In this document: one piece after another, positions 24,953 through 33,752 of the stretch
Layout of the letters: each line of letters begins with the position of its first letter
How positions within the stretch are numbered: position 1 is the stretch's first letter
Origin: Chryseobacterium endalhagicum
GTDB taxonomy: Bacteria > Bacteroidota > Bacteroidia > Flavobacteriales > Weeksellaceae
Assembly: GCF_016745235.1 (NCBI RefSeq)
Contig: NZ_JAELVM010000003.1
Coordinates: 62,001-126,000, forward strand
DNA length: 64,000 nt
Direction of reading: 5' to 3'
The notes under the pieces: generated by a model
Seen by the model: only the letters and a program-made list of their open reading frames with translations
What the model was told of the DNA's origin: nothing
The model's database searches: none
Position numbers and translations under genes: made by a program

Positions 24953-25130
24953 AAAATAGAGATGTCTTACTTACTTCAGATTAAATATTTTTATTAATTT
25001 TAAACCCCGAAATCAAATTCATTATACTTAAAGCCTGCAAAATTTCCATAGGCCGGCAAAAAATGATGACGAAAGATATTAGGGAGAGGATTTAAACATT
25101 ATTTCATCAAAATAAAAACAAAATATTATT

Positions 25131-25592
25131 ATGAAAACAAAAGTACTATTCGCTGTTGCGGCGAGTTTTCTTTCCATCTGTACATTTTCGCAGAAAAAGA
25201 AAAACAAAGAAATGGCCGTTTACGCAGAGAAGAAAGGTAACGACTACTACCTGATCCGTCTGGAAGAGGACAAACCGATTCCCAATGTTTATGTATTTTC
25301 GAACGGGGTGACAAAACCCTACAAAAACTATACGGACCTTAAAGACATCGTGATGGACTTTCCCGGAATGATGGAATCCAATAACTCAACCAAGGAAGAA
25401 ATGGTTTCTGTGATGAAAAAGGGAGATAAATTCTACGAAATCACCACTCAGCGCAAGGATCCGAAAAACTTTGAGAAAACCGTAGTCACAGTTTATGAAG
25501 TTTTTCAGGGACAGAAAAGGATTGTGGAGGAATATGATACCATCTACGATCTTGCCGGATCTCCTTACAAAGACGCTATTTTCATTGATTAA
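25131..25592 (+). CDS. Secreted hypothetical protein
   Basis: 153 aa. Signal peptide ending near TFSQ, then a basic KKKNKE stretch. I do not recognise the mature domain. It is rich in charged residues, with alternating strand-like segments (DYYLIRLEE, KFYEITTQRK, TVVTVYEVFQG) suggesting a small beta-rich periplasmic protein. The downstream nucleoside phosphorylase starts 20 bases after its stop codon, so both are likely one transcript. Confidence 0.75.
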   Translation: MKTKVLFAVAASFLSICTFSQKKKNKEMAVYAEKKGNDYYLIRLEEDKPIPNVYVFSNGVTKPYKNYTDLKDIVMDFPGMMESNNSTKEEMVSVMKKGDKFYEITTQRKDPKNFEKTVVTVYEVFQGQKRIVEEYDTIYDLAGSPYKDAIFID

Positions 25593-25612
25593 AAAAACAA
25601 AAAATATACATT

Positions 25613-26467
25613 ATGCTAAATAAACTTGCTGCTTCAGAACTGGTTCTGAATGATGACGGAAGTGTGTACCACTTAAATCTTTTACCTGAAGATATTGCTG
25701 ATAAGATCATCCTTGTGGGAGATCCTGACAGAGTAGCAAAAGTTTCGAAATATTTTGACAAAGTAGAGATCAAAAAAAACAAAAGAGAGTTCTACACGCA
25801 TACAGGAACGCTTCGCGGGGAAAGAATCACCGTAATGTCTACCGGAATCGGGACTGAAAACATCGATATCGTGATGAACGAGCTTGATGCTTTGGTGAAT
25901 ATTGATCTTAAAAACAAAGAATTCAAAACGGAGCACAAAGCCCTTGAACTTTTCCGTATGGGAACGTGCGGAAGTGTAAATCCGGATGTACAGGTTGATA
26001 ATATGCTGGTAACCCAAAACGTAGTAGGTCTTGACGGGCTGATGCATTTCTATCAGGATTATCATTTTGAAAATGAGTTTTCCAGAAGCTTTATGGAAAA
26101 ATTTCCGTATGAAAAGATCAAGCCGATGCTTTATTTCTCGGATTGGGCAGAGGAAATGGGAGATTATTATAAAGATGCAAAATACCACGGAAATACAGCT
26201 ACTTTCCCGGGATTCTATGCACCTCAGGGAAGACAGCTCCGTTTAAAAGCTGTTGATGATAAATTCTTGGAAACCTTGAATGATCTTGGCGTAACCAATT
26301 TTGAGATGGAAACTTCAGCGATTTATGCCCTTTCAAAATTATTAGGTCACAAAGCCATTACAGTGAATAACGTTATCGCCAACAGAAGACGTGGAGAATT
26401 CTCTGCAGATCATCACGCTTCCGAAAAGAACCTGATTGATTGGGTACTGGAGAGAATTATCAAATAG
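25613..26467 (+). CDS. Nucleoside phosphorylase (uridine phosphorylase-like)
   Basis: 284 aa. PNP/UDP-family phosphorylase catalysing phosphorolysis of nucleosides for salvage. Motifs: VGDPDRV (phosphate loop), REFYTHTGTLRGE, MSTGIGTENIDIV, RMGTCGSVNPD (ribose/phosphate contacts) and FEMETSAIYAL with the substrate-binding glutamates, and IANRRRGEFSA at the C-terminus. The extended N-terminus (AASELVLNDDGSVYHLNL) is usual in Bacteroidota homologues. Uridine specificity is likely but not proven from sequence. A long imperfect hairpin at 26549-26617 follows. Confidence 0.9.
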   Translation: MLNKLAASELVLNDDGSVYHLNLLPEDIADKIILVGDPDRVAKVSKYFDKVEIKKNKREFYTHTGTLRGERITVMSTGIGTENIDIVMNELDALVNIDLKNKEFKTEHKALELFRMGTCGSVNPDVQVDNMLVTQNVVGLDGLMHFYQDYHFENEFSRSFMEKFPYEKIKPMLYFSDWAEEMGDYYKDAKYHGNTATFPGFYAPQGRQLRLKAVDDKFLETLNDLGVTNFEMETSAIYALSKLLGHKAITVNNVIANRRRGEFSADHHASEKNLIDWVLERIIK

Positions 26468-26548
26468 AAATATTTCAGGTTTTAATCCTTGAAATCCAAA
26501 CCTTATAGCTTTTAAAAATCGATAAGGTTTAGCTTAAAATACAGCAAG

Positions 26549-26617
26549 ATCTGCTTAATTTGCTCAATCTGCGGGAGAAAAACCACTCGCAGACTGAACA
26601 GATCAGGCAGATTTTTT
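26549..26617 (+). terminator. Long imperfect hairpin after nucleoside phosphorylase gene
   Basis: 25-base arms (ATCTGC start) with five mismatches, 14-base loop, then TTTTTT. Sequence resembles the CGCAGATT repeat at 18773. Confidence 0.6.
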
Positions 26618-26651
26618 ATTTCATCTAAGTTTTTAAGGCTAAAGAAGTATT

Positions 26652-27410
26652 TCAGTGAAATGCTCTCGGATCTGGATATTCAAACACAAAATCCAGTTCT
26701 GATATCAATTTTGAAGACAGTATTATTTTCCCTTCACCAATCATATCTTCCGGCGCTGCTAAATTGTTCTGAGCATTGATCACCTGAGCTTTTGAGGGAT
26801 GAAGTGGTGCTGATACATTGTACAGTTTTCCTTCTGATCTTTTTTCAATCATTTTTTCAATCACATGACAAATATCTGCGTAATGAATATGGTTGACCGG
26901 AGCCTGCAGATTTGAAACATTGTAGTTTTTAAGCAGCCTGTTATCTCCCATTAATCCAGCTAACCTGAGAACATTAACCTGCGGATATGTATTACTGATT
27001 AATCTTTCTCCCTGAACGCTTTCAACAGAAAGGCTTTCTTCGTTATATTCTCCCGGACTGTCAGGATAAACGCCTGTAGAGCTCATTACAAACATTTGTC
27101 CTTTAAAATCACCTACAAAAGCCAGCAGATGCTGTATCCTGTTATAAAGTGAGCTTGCACAGCAGCTTTTCCCGGAAAGCGGAATGGTAATAATAACAGC
27201 ATCCAATTCAGGAATTTCTTTCCATTGCTGTATTTTTTCTTCCAGCTGATAATCCGGAAAACTTGCCACATAAGCGTTGAATCCTTTGGAAGTAAGCTCT
27301 TCCGCTTTTTCCTTCGTGGTTGCAGTAGTATAGATTTCATATCGGTCTGACAGAGAAGCTGCAATCCTTGATCCCAGCCAGCCACAGCCTATAATTCCAA
27401 TTTTTTTCAT
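26652..27410 (-). CDS. NAD(P)-binding Rossmann protein (YeeZ-like, atypical SDR)
   Basis: 252 aa. Begins with IGIIGCGWLGSRIA, a dinucleotide-binding GxGxxG loop, followed by SSTGVYPDSPGEYNE and LRLAGLMGDNR, features of the extended/atypical SDR group related to UDP-glucose epimerase and E. coli YeeZ. HIHYADICHVIEKMI and LYNVSAPLHPSK continue the epimerase-like pattern. There is no canonical YxxxK: the tyrosine of GVYP is not followed by the usual lysine, which suggests a non-classical reaction or a binding role. Single gene at the border of the VgrG island. Confidence 0.82.
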   Translation of the reverse strand: MKKIGIIGCGWLGSRIAASLSDRYEIYTTATTKEKAEELTSKGFNAYVASFPDYQLEEKIQQWKEIPELDAVIITIPLSGKSCCASSLYNRIQHLLAFVGDFKGQMFVMSSTGVYPDSPGEYNEESLSVESVQGERLISNTYPQVNVLRLAGLMGDNRLLKNYNVSNLQAPVNHIHYADICHVIEKMIEKRSEGKLYNVSAPLHPSKAQVINAQNNLAAPEDMIGEGKIILSSKLISELDFVFEYPDPRAFH

Positions 27411-27997
27411 AAATTTTTCATGTCAATCTTCTGTCTCCGACTTTTGCTACGGAGAAGATGTAAAAGATTTTCAGCAAAATTAAACCAATTTATAGGGTAA
27501 ACAATTTTTTCACTTCATTGTAGCTTTAAAAAAATAAATTATACCCATCAGTCCAAAAAAGTATCTGAAATGCCCGTCATACTTCTTTAGTACAAGATAT
27601 TATTCACTTATCCTTTTTGTCTCATTTTGAACCTAACACTTGTTAGTAGTAGAATTACGACAAAAAGAAAAATACCATGCCAATTTCATCCAATTTGAAG
27701 CATTGATTCTTATATTTGTTTCACATCCATGTGATTTTAAAACAAGAAATTACATCCTGTAAATCAGAATATTAAATTTATAAAAACTAAATATTAACCC
27801 TATTTTAAAACATAAATAAAAACGGACCCGCCCCATATTCATCAAGTGAAAACAGAACGATAAATTCCTCACAAAAGATGCAATTCCATTATTAAAGCAG
27901 ACCCTTTTTTCATCTGTTGTGAGTGATAAGAAAGACCTCAGGCAGCACTGTCCGTCAGTCTGCAATTGATATACTCAAATCCAGAAAAAAATATGTT
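27411..27997. other. 587-bp intergenic region upstream of VgrG island
   Basis: AT-rich, no supported gene. Contains TCTCCG/CGGAGA short hairpin, one more AAGATTTTCAGC motif at about 27466, and a perfect TATATTTG box at 27711-27718 without a well-placed -33 element. If that box is used the leader of vgrG is about 270 bases. Confidence 0.5.
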
Positions 27998-30091
27998 ATG
28001 TTCCAAGATAGTGAATCATCAAAAAAAACAGGCCCAAAATCCAAAAAGGACCTGGGCAAATTACAGCCTGCAGGTATAAATCCAGCAAACGAAGCTGTAA
28101 AAAAAGCAGACAGCAAAATTCAAAAGACAGCGCAGACAGCCGGGCAGGCTCTCTCCTATTCCAATACTTTCCTGAATCAGGCTTCACAACCCAATACGCC
28201 TTTGATAAATAAAGGCAAAATCTGGTCGGACCAGCCTACTTCTAAAATACATAATGCCCGTTCTATTCCCACAAGTGAACTTTTGGGAATCAATCGTGTG
28301 ATTAAACTTGATATCGTTATTGAAGGTAAAGTCATTAAACATTTCAAGCATTTCAAACTGACCCAAAGTGCCGTTAAGCATCATGAATTTGATCTTACGC
28401 TTGCCCATGATACTTTGGGCGATGCAGAAAACCACAACCTTGAACAGGCCCAGAACTTCCTCGGTAAGAGGCTTACGGTAGTTTTTAAATACAAAGATGT
28501 AGAGGAAAGCCCGGAGAGAAATTTTATAGGCGTCATCACAGAAGTAGGATTCAGCCAGGAAAAAGGCAGTCTCGGAAACATTGTTCTTACAGGATACAGC
28601 CCTACCGTACTGCTGGATGCAGCACCTCACATTCAAAGTTTCGGAGGAGCACAGGAGATCAGCCTGAACAGTATTGCAGATTCTATCATCAAAGAAGGTT
28701 TAGGCTCAAGTAAATTTGATTTCAGGGTAGATTCCCAGCACGGAAATGTTTCCTACAGCTCCCAATATGAAGAAACCCATTACAATTACCTTGCACGAAT
28801 GGCAGAAGCTTATGGCGAACAGTTTTACTATGATGGTGAAGTCCTTCATTTTGGAAAATTGCCTCCACAGGAAAAACCCGTTCAGCTGATTTACGGAAGC
28901 AGTGTTCACGATATTAAAGTTAAAATGAAAGCCCAGCATGTGAACCCTACTTTTTACGGGTACAACAGCAGTAAAAATGAAAAGCTCACTACAGGAAGTT
29001 CAAAAATAACCCATCAATCAGATATTGCTAAACGTGCCTATGAAATATCACAAAAAACCTTCACCACACCCTCGCTGAGAGTTGCCCCGATTAAAGCATC
29101 TTCTTTTATGGATATTGATGCTTCACAAAAGGGAACAGCAGGAAGCAAGGCGGTCAATGTTTTTATCACTTCAGGAAGTACAAGCGTTCCGTTTTTATAC
29201 CCCGGATGCCCGGCAGATGTAGAAATGCGGAAAGCGGATACGAACCAGACGGCTTATTTTACCAAGCTGATGATTACAGAAGTTACCCATGAAGTGGATG
29301 CAAGAGGTTATTACAGTGGAAATTTTGAAGCTATAGCAGCAGATACCGGCTTTATTCCCCGTCCTGAATTTGAAATCCCAAAAGCGGATCCTCAGTTTGC
29401 AAAAGTGATTTCCAATACAGATCCTTTAAACCAAGGAAGAGTGCAGGTACAGTTTGACTGGCAAAACGGACCGGATACCACAGAGTTTATCCGGGTCATG
29501 TCTCCAGATGCCGGAAGCAGTGATAAGGTAAGCAAAAACCGCGGTTTCATGTCTGTACCGGAAGTGGGTGACCAAATTGTCGTAAATTTCGTCCATCAGC
29601 ATCCTGACCGTCCTTTCGTCATGGGAGGCCTTTTCCATGGCAGCATAGGAGCAGGCGGAGGAGCGGGAAACAACGTCATGAGCTTCAGTGGAAGAAGCGG
29701 AGCAGAATTAAAATATGATAATGGTGCGGGTTCTATGAATCTTAAAGACCAGGGCGGAGCAAATATGCTGTTTGACGGGGCCGGAAATGCAGCGACCAAT
29801 GCTGCAGTTTCCAAAACAATCAATGTAGGAAAAGGAGGTGAAAGCCTTCTGAAAATGGACAATGCAGGAAACATCTCTCTGACATGCAATACCAATATTA
29901 CGCTCACGACCGGCAAAAGTTCGATAACAATGAAATCCGACGGAACTATTCTTATAAGTGGAAAAGTAATCGGAATCGGAGGTTCCGAGGGCGTTGGAGT
30001 TAAAGGAGGTAAAGCCGTGGAAATTAATTCTCCTAAAAATCATATCGGTGGAGAAACAAAATTAGATGGTGGCGATGTATTTATAAACTAA
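27998..30091 (+). CDS. vgrG: Type VI secretion VgrG family spike protein
   Basis: 698 aa. Trimeric spike that tips a contractile secretion apparatus and carries effectors. After a basic, disordered N-terminus (about 1-75, KKTGPKSKKD) come the gp27-like domains (GINRVIKLDIVIEGK, ESPERNFIGVITEVG, YEETHYNYLARMAEAYGEQFYYD), the gp5 OB-fold (DPLNQGRVQVQFDW ... PDRPFVMGGLFHG) and a C-terminal beta-helix with repeated strand-turns (SLKM/ISLTCNTNITLT/SSITMKSDG). A GTG at 27923 would add 25 residues; the ATG at 27998 is preferred. The effector gene starts 4 bases after the stop. No other T6SS structural gene is present. Confidence 0.93.
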   Translation: MFQDSESSKKTGPKSKKDLGKLQPAGINPANEAVKKADSKIQKTAQTAGQALSYSNTFLNQASQPNTPLINKGKIWSDQPTSKIHNARSIPTSELLGINRVIKLDIVIEGKVIKHFKHFKLTQSAVKHHEFDLTLAHDTLGDAENHNLEQAQNFLGKRLTVVFKYKDVEESPERNFIGVITEVGFSQEKGSLGNIVLTGYSPTVLLDAAPHIQSFGGAQEISLNSIADSIIKEGLGSSKFDFRVDSQHGNVSYSSQYEETHYNYLARMAEAYGEQFYYDGEVLHFGKLPPQEKPVQLIYGSSVHDIKVKMKAQHVNPTFYGYNSSKNEKLTTGSSKITHQSDIAKRAYEISQKTFTTPSLRVAPIKASSFMDIDASQKGTAGSKAVNVFITSGSTSVPFLYPGCPADVEMRKADTNQTAYFTKLMITEVTHEVDARGYYSGNFEAIAADTGFIPRPEFEIPKADPQFAKVISNTDPLNQGRVQVQFDWQNGPDTTEFIRVMSPDAGSSDKVSKNRGFMSVPEVGDQIVVNFVHQHPDRPFVMGGLFHGSIGAGGGAGNNVMSFSGRSGAELKYDNGAGSMNLKDQGGANMLFDGAGNAATNAAVSKTINVGKGGESLLKMDNAGNISLTCNTNITLTTGKSSITMKSDGTILISGKVIGIGGSEGVGVKGGKAVEINSPKNHIGGETKLDGGDVFIN

Positions 30092-30095
30092 GCAT

Positions 30096-31577
30096 ATGGG
30101 AGCAGAAATTATTACAGAAAAAGATTTCTGGATTTGCTCTGAGGGGGCAGTGCCTACCACATTTCAAGGAACCAGAAAAAGCAATAAAACCATTGACGGT
30201 AAAGTATATATTACCGTAGAAGATACAAGTACTGCACTTTGGATCGATTTTGGCTGCAAAAAATACATGCTGCTGATGGCTATTATTGCTGCCCTGGCAG
30301 TAGTAGTGGCAGTTGCTGTAGGTGTTCTTACAGTAGCAACTGGCGGAATGGGTCTTGTGCTTTTAGGAGCAGTAGCCGGACTTGTCGGCGGGGTAATCGG
30401 AGCTGTGGTAGGAGGACTTTTATGCGGGCATAAAATGGGGCCTGCCAGAAAATGGCTTGGAAGTAAATCTAATTTTATTTCTACCGGTACCGAAACCATT
30501 ACCGGCATTCACCAAATGGAATGTAAAGCCGGAGGACTTATTCAGTTTGCCCCCAATATCAAAAACTGGCTGGATGCTTTCGGGTATGCTGCGGTGAGCT
30601 ATGGGGCAAAATTAACAGAATGCTTCCTTACCGGAGCTCTTATAGGAACAGGAGGCCAATTAGCCGGAGTTGGAGCAGTGACAGGTTCAGCTACCGCTAC
30701 AACCAGCACACTGGCGGGAAGACTGGGTTTAGGAAGAGGTCTTTCTGTTTTAAGCAGAGTTACATCTTCCGGTGGTACGCTGGGTACCGGAGTCAATTTT
30801 TCCCGGGCAGCTATGGTTTGGGCCAGACCTACCGGAATGAGTATTTTGAGAAACCTGGGTGCCTCGTTCGGGATAGGAGGAGGAAGTATTGGGGCCGTGC
30901 TGCTTGGAGGCAGAGTTACACACGGAGCAGAATCGGCGTGGCATGATTACGCTTTGGGAGAAGAAGATTCTTCTGCGTTATTAGATAGTGCAGCCAAAGG
31001 AGCATTACCGGAATATGAATTCGGAAGCAGGATTTCAGAAAAAGGAATCAGCGGACTGCGTTTGTCCGATGCCATGCTTTTACTGTACGGACTGAATTTC
31101 AAAGCTCTCCCGAAAGGTATGGCGATGAGTCCAAACGGAAAGCCTTATTATACACGAAACAATCCGTGGGGAGTAAGAGCAGGTACTCCCGTGCCCAATG
31201 AAGCGAATCCATTTTTTAAACCTCCTTCGGGCAGGGCTTATGAAGATGGGCGACCACGTTTCAGAAATGAAGCAGAATTAAATGAGCAGATTTATGAGAA
31301 TGCAAAAGGACCTACTGGAAAAGTTTATGATCCTACTCCCAATGGTAAAGAAATAGTTTGGAGACCAGGGGAACCTTTAAAAGGAAACTGGCACAAAGGC
31401 CACAGACCAGGATATGAATACAGACATTTAGTTAAAGCATTAAGAGAAGGCCGAATTACAGAGGAAGAATTTCTTAACTATTATAATGATCCTCAGTATT
31501 ACAGACCTGAAACACCAGAGACAAGCAGCTCCCACTCTCATGAATCAGAAACCTCGCTATACCCTTTTGATCAATAA
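30096..31577 (+). CDS. VgrG-linked polymorphic toxin with C-terminal GH-E (HNH/Endo VII) nuclease domain
   Basis: 493 aa, no signal peptide. Residues 1-55 (CSEGAVPTTFQGT; cysteines C14 and C54) may be a PAAR-like or VgrG-docking head. Residues 57-112 are a continuous hydrophobic Gly/Ala/Val block, followed by a Gly/Ala-rich region to about 300. The last 90 residues match the GH-E nuclease family, a member of the HNH/Endo VII superfamily: PNGKEIVWRPGEP, then G435-H436 and E441 in GHRPGYEYRHL, then GRITEEEFLNYYNDPQYYRPE. Function is inferred as a DNase delivered into competing cells. The next gene is an ankyrin protein, a common immunity class. The toxin end is more AT-rich than the N-terminal part. 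Confidence 0.86.
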   Translation: MGAEIITEKDFWICSEGAVPTTFQGTRKSNKTIDGKVYITVEDTSTALWIDFGCKKYMLLMAIIAALAVVVAVAVGVLTVATGGMGLVLLGAVAGLVGGVIGAVVGGLLCGHKMGPARKWLGSKSNFISTGTETITGIHQMECKAGGLIQFAPNIKNWLDAFGYAAVSYGAKLTECFLTGALIGTGGQLAGVGAVTGSATATTSTLAGRLGLGRGLSVLSRVTSSGGTLGTGVNFSRAAMVWARPTGMSILRNLGASFGIGGGSIGAVLLGGRVTHGAESAWHDYALGEEDSSALLDSAAKGALPEYEFGSRISEKGISGLRLSDAMLLLYGLNFKALPKGMAMSPNGKPYYTRNNPWGVRAGTPVPNEANPFFKPPSGRAYEDGRPRFRNEAELNEQIYENAKGPTGKVYDPTPNGKEIVWRPGEPLKGNWHKGHRPGYEYRHLVKALREGRITEEEFLNYYNDPQYYRPETPETSSSHSHESETSLYPFDQ

Positions 31578-31637
31578 TTTTAATTATATAAAAATCAATC
31601 ATCAATAGATATTTGGAAATTAAACCCATCTTAAGCT

Positions 31638-32141
31638 ATGAGTATTCACAAAGCAGCCATAAAAGAAGATCCGACAGAGTTGATAGAAATACTGGATCGA
31701 AATAAAGAAATTATAAATGAACCAGAGAAAGGCATGTTGCACACAGCACTCATGCTGGCGGTTAAAATGGAACGTGTAGAATCTGTACAACTTCTGCTCG
31801 ATTATGGAGCCGATCCTAATTTACAGAATATTGAGGGCAGAACAGCTTTACATTTACTTCCGGAAAAGCAGCCCATTGCATGGACCAGTGTTGATCATAA
31901 AGTAAAAATTGCAGAACTCCTACTTCAAAATGGAGCTGACCTCACCATTACAGATCAATTTGGAGGACAACCCTTATGGTATGCTGTATTTTATGTAAAA
32001 AAAACAGAAGACATTGATTTAGTTAAAACCTATTTAAAATATGGGGCAGATCCAAATTACAATAATAACGGACAAAGTGCTCTTGACTTTGCGAAAAAAA
32101 TAGAATACGTGCCATTAATTGAAGCTCTGGAGAACCCATAA
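31638..32141 (+). CDS. Ankyrin repeat protein, predicted immunity protein
   Basis: 167 aa, no signal peptide, therefore cytoplasmic. Four or so ankyrin repeats are readable: TALMLAVKMERVESVQLLLDYGADPN, then RTALHLLP ... KIAELLLQNGADLT, then QPLWYAVFYVKK ... LVKTYLKYGADPN and a terminal QSALDFAKK. Ankyrin proteins are frequent immunity partners of nuclease toxins in polymorphic toxin systems. The position 60 bp after the GH-E toxin gene and the same strand support neutralisation of that toxin, but this is inferred from context only. Promoter and terminator are not apparent, so it is probably part of the island transcript. Confidence 0.87.
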   Translation: MSIHKAAIKEDPTELIEILDRNKEIINEPEKGMLHTALMLAVKMERVESVQLLLDYGADPNLQNIEGRTALHLLPEKQPIAWTSVDHKVKIAELLLQNGADLTITDQFGGQPLWYAVFYVKKTEDIDLVKTYLKYGADPNYNNNGQSALDFAKKIEYVPLIEALENP

Positions 32142-32192
32142 TAAACTATTCCAATTTTAACATTTAATAACCATTCATTTTTCAACAATAAT

Positions 32193-32531
32193 ATGGAGAT
32201 AAGAAAAATATTACACAGTGAATCAAAAGGTCATAATGCCTCTCTTCTTAATTACGATGAAGCAGTAGCATTATTCAAAAGCCTGGACTGGACTGATGAC
32301 TATACTTTTTATAATCAGGAATTTGGCAGTTCCTATTTGCAGCTAAAAACATTAAGTCCCAATGAAGTATTTGACAACAAAGACATCAAGGTAGAAATAT
32401 TACTGGATGAAAATATTATTGAATTTGCGGTAACTAAAGTCACCAGGGAGGAAGCCGTGGAATTAATACATTATTATTTTGAACATGATGAGATTGGTAA
32501 TATTGATTCATACAGTACAGAATATATTTAA
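32193..32531 (+). CDS. Hypothetical protein, possible second immunity or accessory protein
   Basis: 112 aa, acidic, no signal peptide or membrane segment. I do not recognise a family. Predicted alternating helix/strand: KSLDWTDDYTFYNQEFGSSYLQL, then VKVEILLDE-like strands and EEAVELIHYYFEHDE, ending IDSYSTEYI. Size, acidity, AT-rich coding and position between an ankyrin immunity candidate and the next unknown gene are typical of immunity proteins in toxin islands, but no toxin partner for it is visible in the window. Confidence 0.72.
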   Translation: MEIRKILHSESKGHNASLLNYDEAVALFKSLDWTDDYTFYNQEFGSSYLQLKTLSPNEVFDNKDIKVEILLDENIIEFAVTKVTREEAVELIHYYFEHDEIGNIDSYSTEYI

Positions 32532-32542
32532 GAGAACAAACT

Positions 32543-33421
32543 ATGCTAGATAATAAAGTTATCATTATTGAACCGTTCAACGAACAATTTGAATTAGTCA
32601 TTGATACAAATTCCAAACTGATCGACAATCATATGGTTTCAAGAACCATTATGAGGTATGATTTTACGGTGATCCGTTGTAATGAAAATGAAATAGAATG
32701 CAGAATTATTTTACTGGACCTGTTTCTGGATCAGTCCAATAATGATTTAGTTAAAGAAATTGCACAGGTTACAGCTGCATTTAACAGGATGTTTAATGAA
32801 CTTCACCTGAAACTCTCACAGAAAGGACAGATTATTGAGGTTTTGAATATGGATCTTATCCTCTCTAAATGGGAACAGACAAAAGCAGAAATGACCGCCG
32901 CTGTCTCTAATAATGATGAATTGAAGAAGTTAATAGCCATTAATGATTCTCTATTTACCAACAAGGATAAGCTGGCACAAGCCATTCAAAACAGTGAATT
33001 TCTTCATATGTATTTTGGACAGATATTTGACGTCAGTTTTCCAAAAACCAAGAAAATAATAGGCGCCAATGTCCTTAACACAGCCAATCTGGAATGGAGC
33101 ATGAATATTGAAGAACAGAAAACCTCCAGTCCAAATACGCTGAGTGTTCTGGTAAATACCTATCCCGTACTTCCGCTTTCAGAAGGATATCTGAATGCCG
33201 CCTATCATCAGTTTAAAGAACGGATTGATTTAGATGTACTCAATTTTAAAATGTTCCAGAGGGAAGAACGCCACTTTGAAAGAAGTACCGGAAAGCTGAA
33301 AGAATCTGTGGTGGAAAAAGTGGAAGAGATTGGCCATGAACAGGTTTATCAGAGGTTTACTTATAAAATGACAAGTGATACTGAGAAGAAAACCAGACCG
33401 CAGACTCAGAAAATTTCCTAA
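32543..33421 (+). CDS. Conserved-looking hypothetical protein in VgrG operon
   Basis: 292 aa, no signal peptide. Starts 11 bases after the previous stop codon, so it is co-transcribed. I do not recognise the family. The first half has strand-rich segments (TIMRYDFTVIRCNENEIECRIILLD in outline) then an amphipathic helix (VKEIAQVTAAFNRMFNELHLKLSQKG) and IIEVLNMDLILSKWEQTKAEM. The second half includes FPKTKKIIGANVLNTANLEWS and a charged C-terminus with several KxxE runs. It could be an adaptor, chaperone or immunity protein for the spike-effector complex; none is proven. Confidence 0.78.
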   Translation: MLDNKVIIIEPFNEQFELVIDTNSKLIDNHMVSRTIMRYDFTVIRCNENEIECRIILLDLFLDQSNNDLVKEIAQVTAAFNRMFNELHLKLSQKGQIIEVLNMDLILSKWEQTKAEMTAAVSNNDELKKLIAINDSLFTNKDKLAQAIQNSEFLHMYFGQIFDVSFPKTKKIIGANVLNTANLEWSMNIEEQKTSSPNTLSVLVNTYPVLPLSEGYLNAAYHQFKERIDLDVLNFKMFQREERHFERSTGKLKESVVEKVEEIGHEQVYQRFTYKMTSDTEKKTRPQTQKIS

Positions 33422-33482
33422 GCTCACTGAAACATAGAATTGATATTAAATTCCACTGATCCGCCCATCAATAAAGAACAAA

Positions 33483-33737
33483 ATGAAACATGCTATTTCT
33501 AAAAACAGAACAACAGATTCTCCATCTAAAAACTGGAGCAGATCTTTCCGGATAGGAAAAAGGGCATTTACTTTTGGGATTTCAGAAGAAAAAGCAAACC
33601 TATCCTTTATTTTTGAGTATAAAACTGAAAAAGGGGAAATTATGCACATAAAAAGACATGTTTTTCAGCGCTTATTGTTGGAAAATAAGGTCCGGATAGC
33701 CCATTACTCGCAGCATAAAATCCTCAAAAAATTGTGA
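33483..33737 (+). CDS. Small basic hypothetical protein
   Basis: 84 aa, strongly basic (RSFRIGKRAFTFG, HIKRHVFQRLLLENKVR). Not recognised. It begins 61 bp after the 292-aa gene on the same strand and ends 15 bp from the convergent YadA-head gene. The ATG is preceded by A-rich sequence like its neighbours. The existence of the gene is likely but not certain, because it is short and its composition is close to neighbouring AT-rich DNA. Basic composition would allow nucleic-acid or polyanion binding. Confidence 0.5.
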   Translation: MKHAISKNRTTDSPSKNWSRSFRIGKRAFTFGISEEKANLSFIFEYKTEKGEIMHIKRHVFQRLLLENKVRIAHYSQHKILKKL

Positions 33738-33752
33738 GAATCTTGCTTTCTT

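Noticed and set aside
25682..26188. Minus-strand reading frame in the nucleoside phosphorylase gene
   Set aside because: Antisense to a complete conserved enzyme.
27923..27997. GTG start extension of VgrG
   Set aside because: It adds 25 residues without conserved sequence. The ATG at 27998 is more likely, though start mapping could change this.
30239..30946. Glycine/arginine/serine-rich frames overlapping the toxin gene
   Set aside because: Out-of-frame artefacts of the Gly/Ala-rich coding region.
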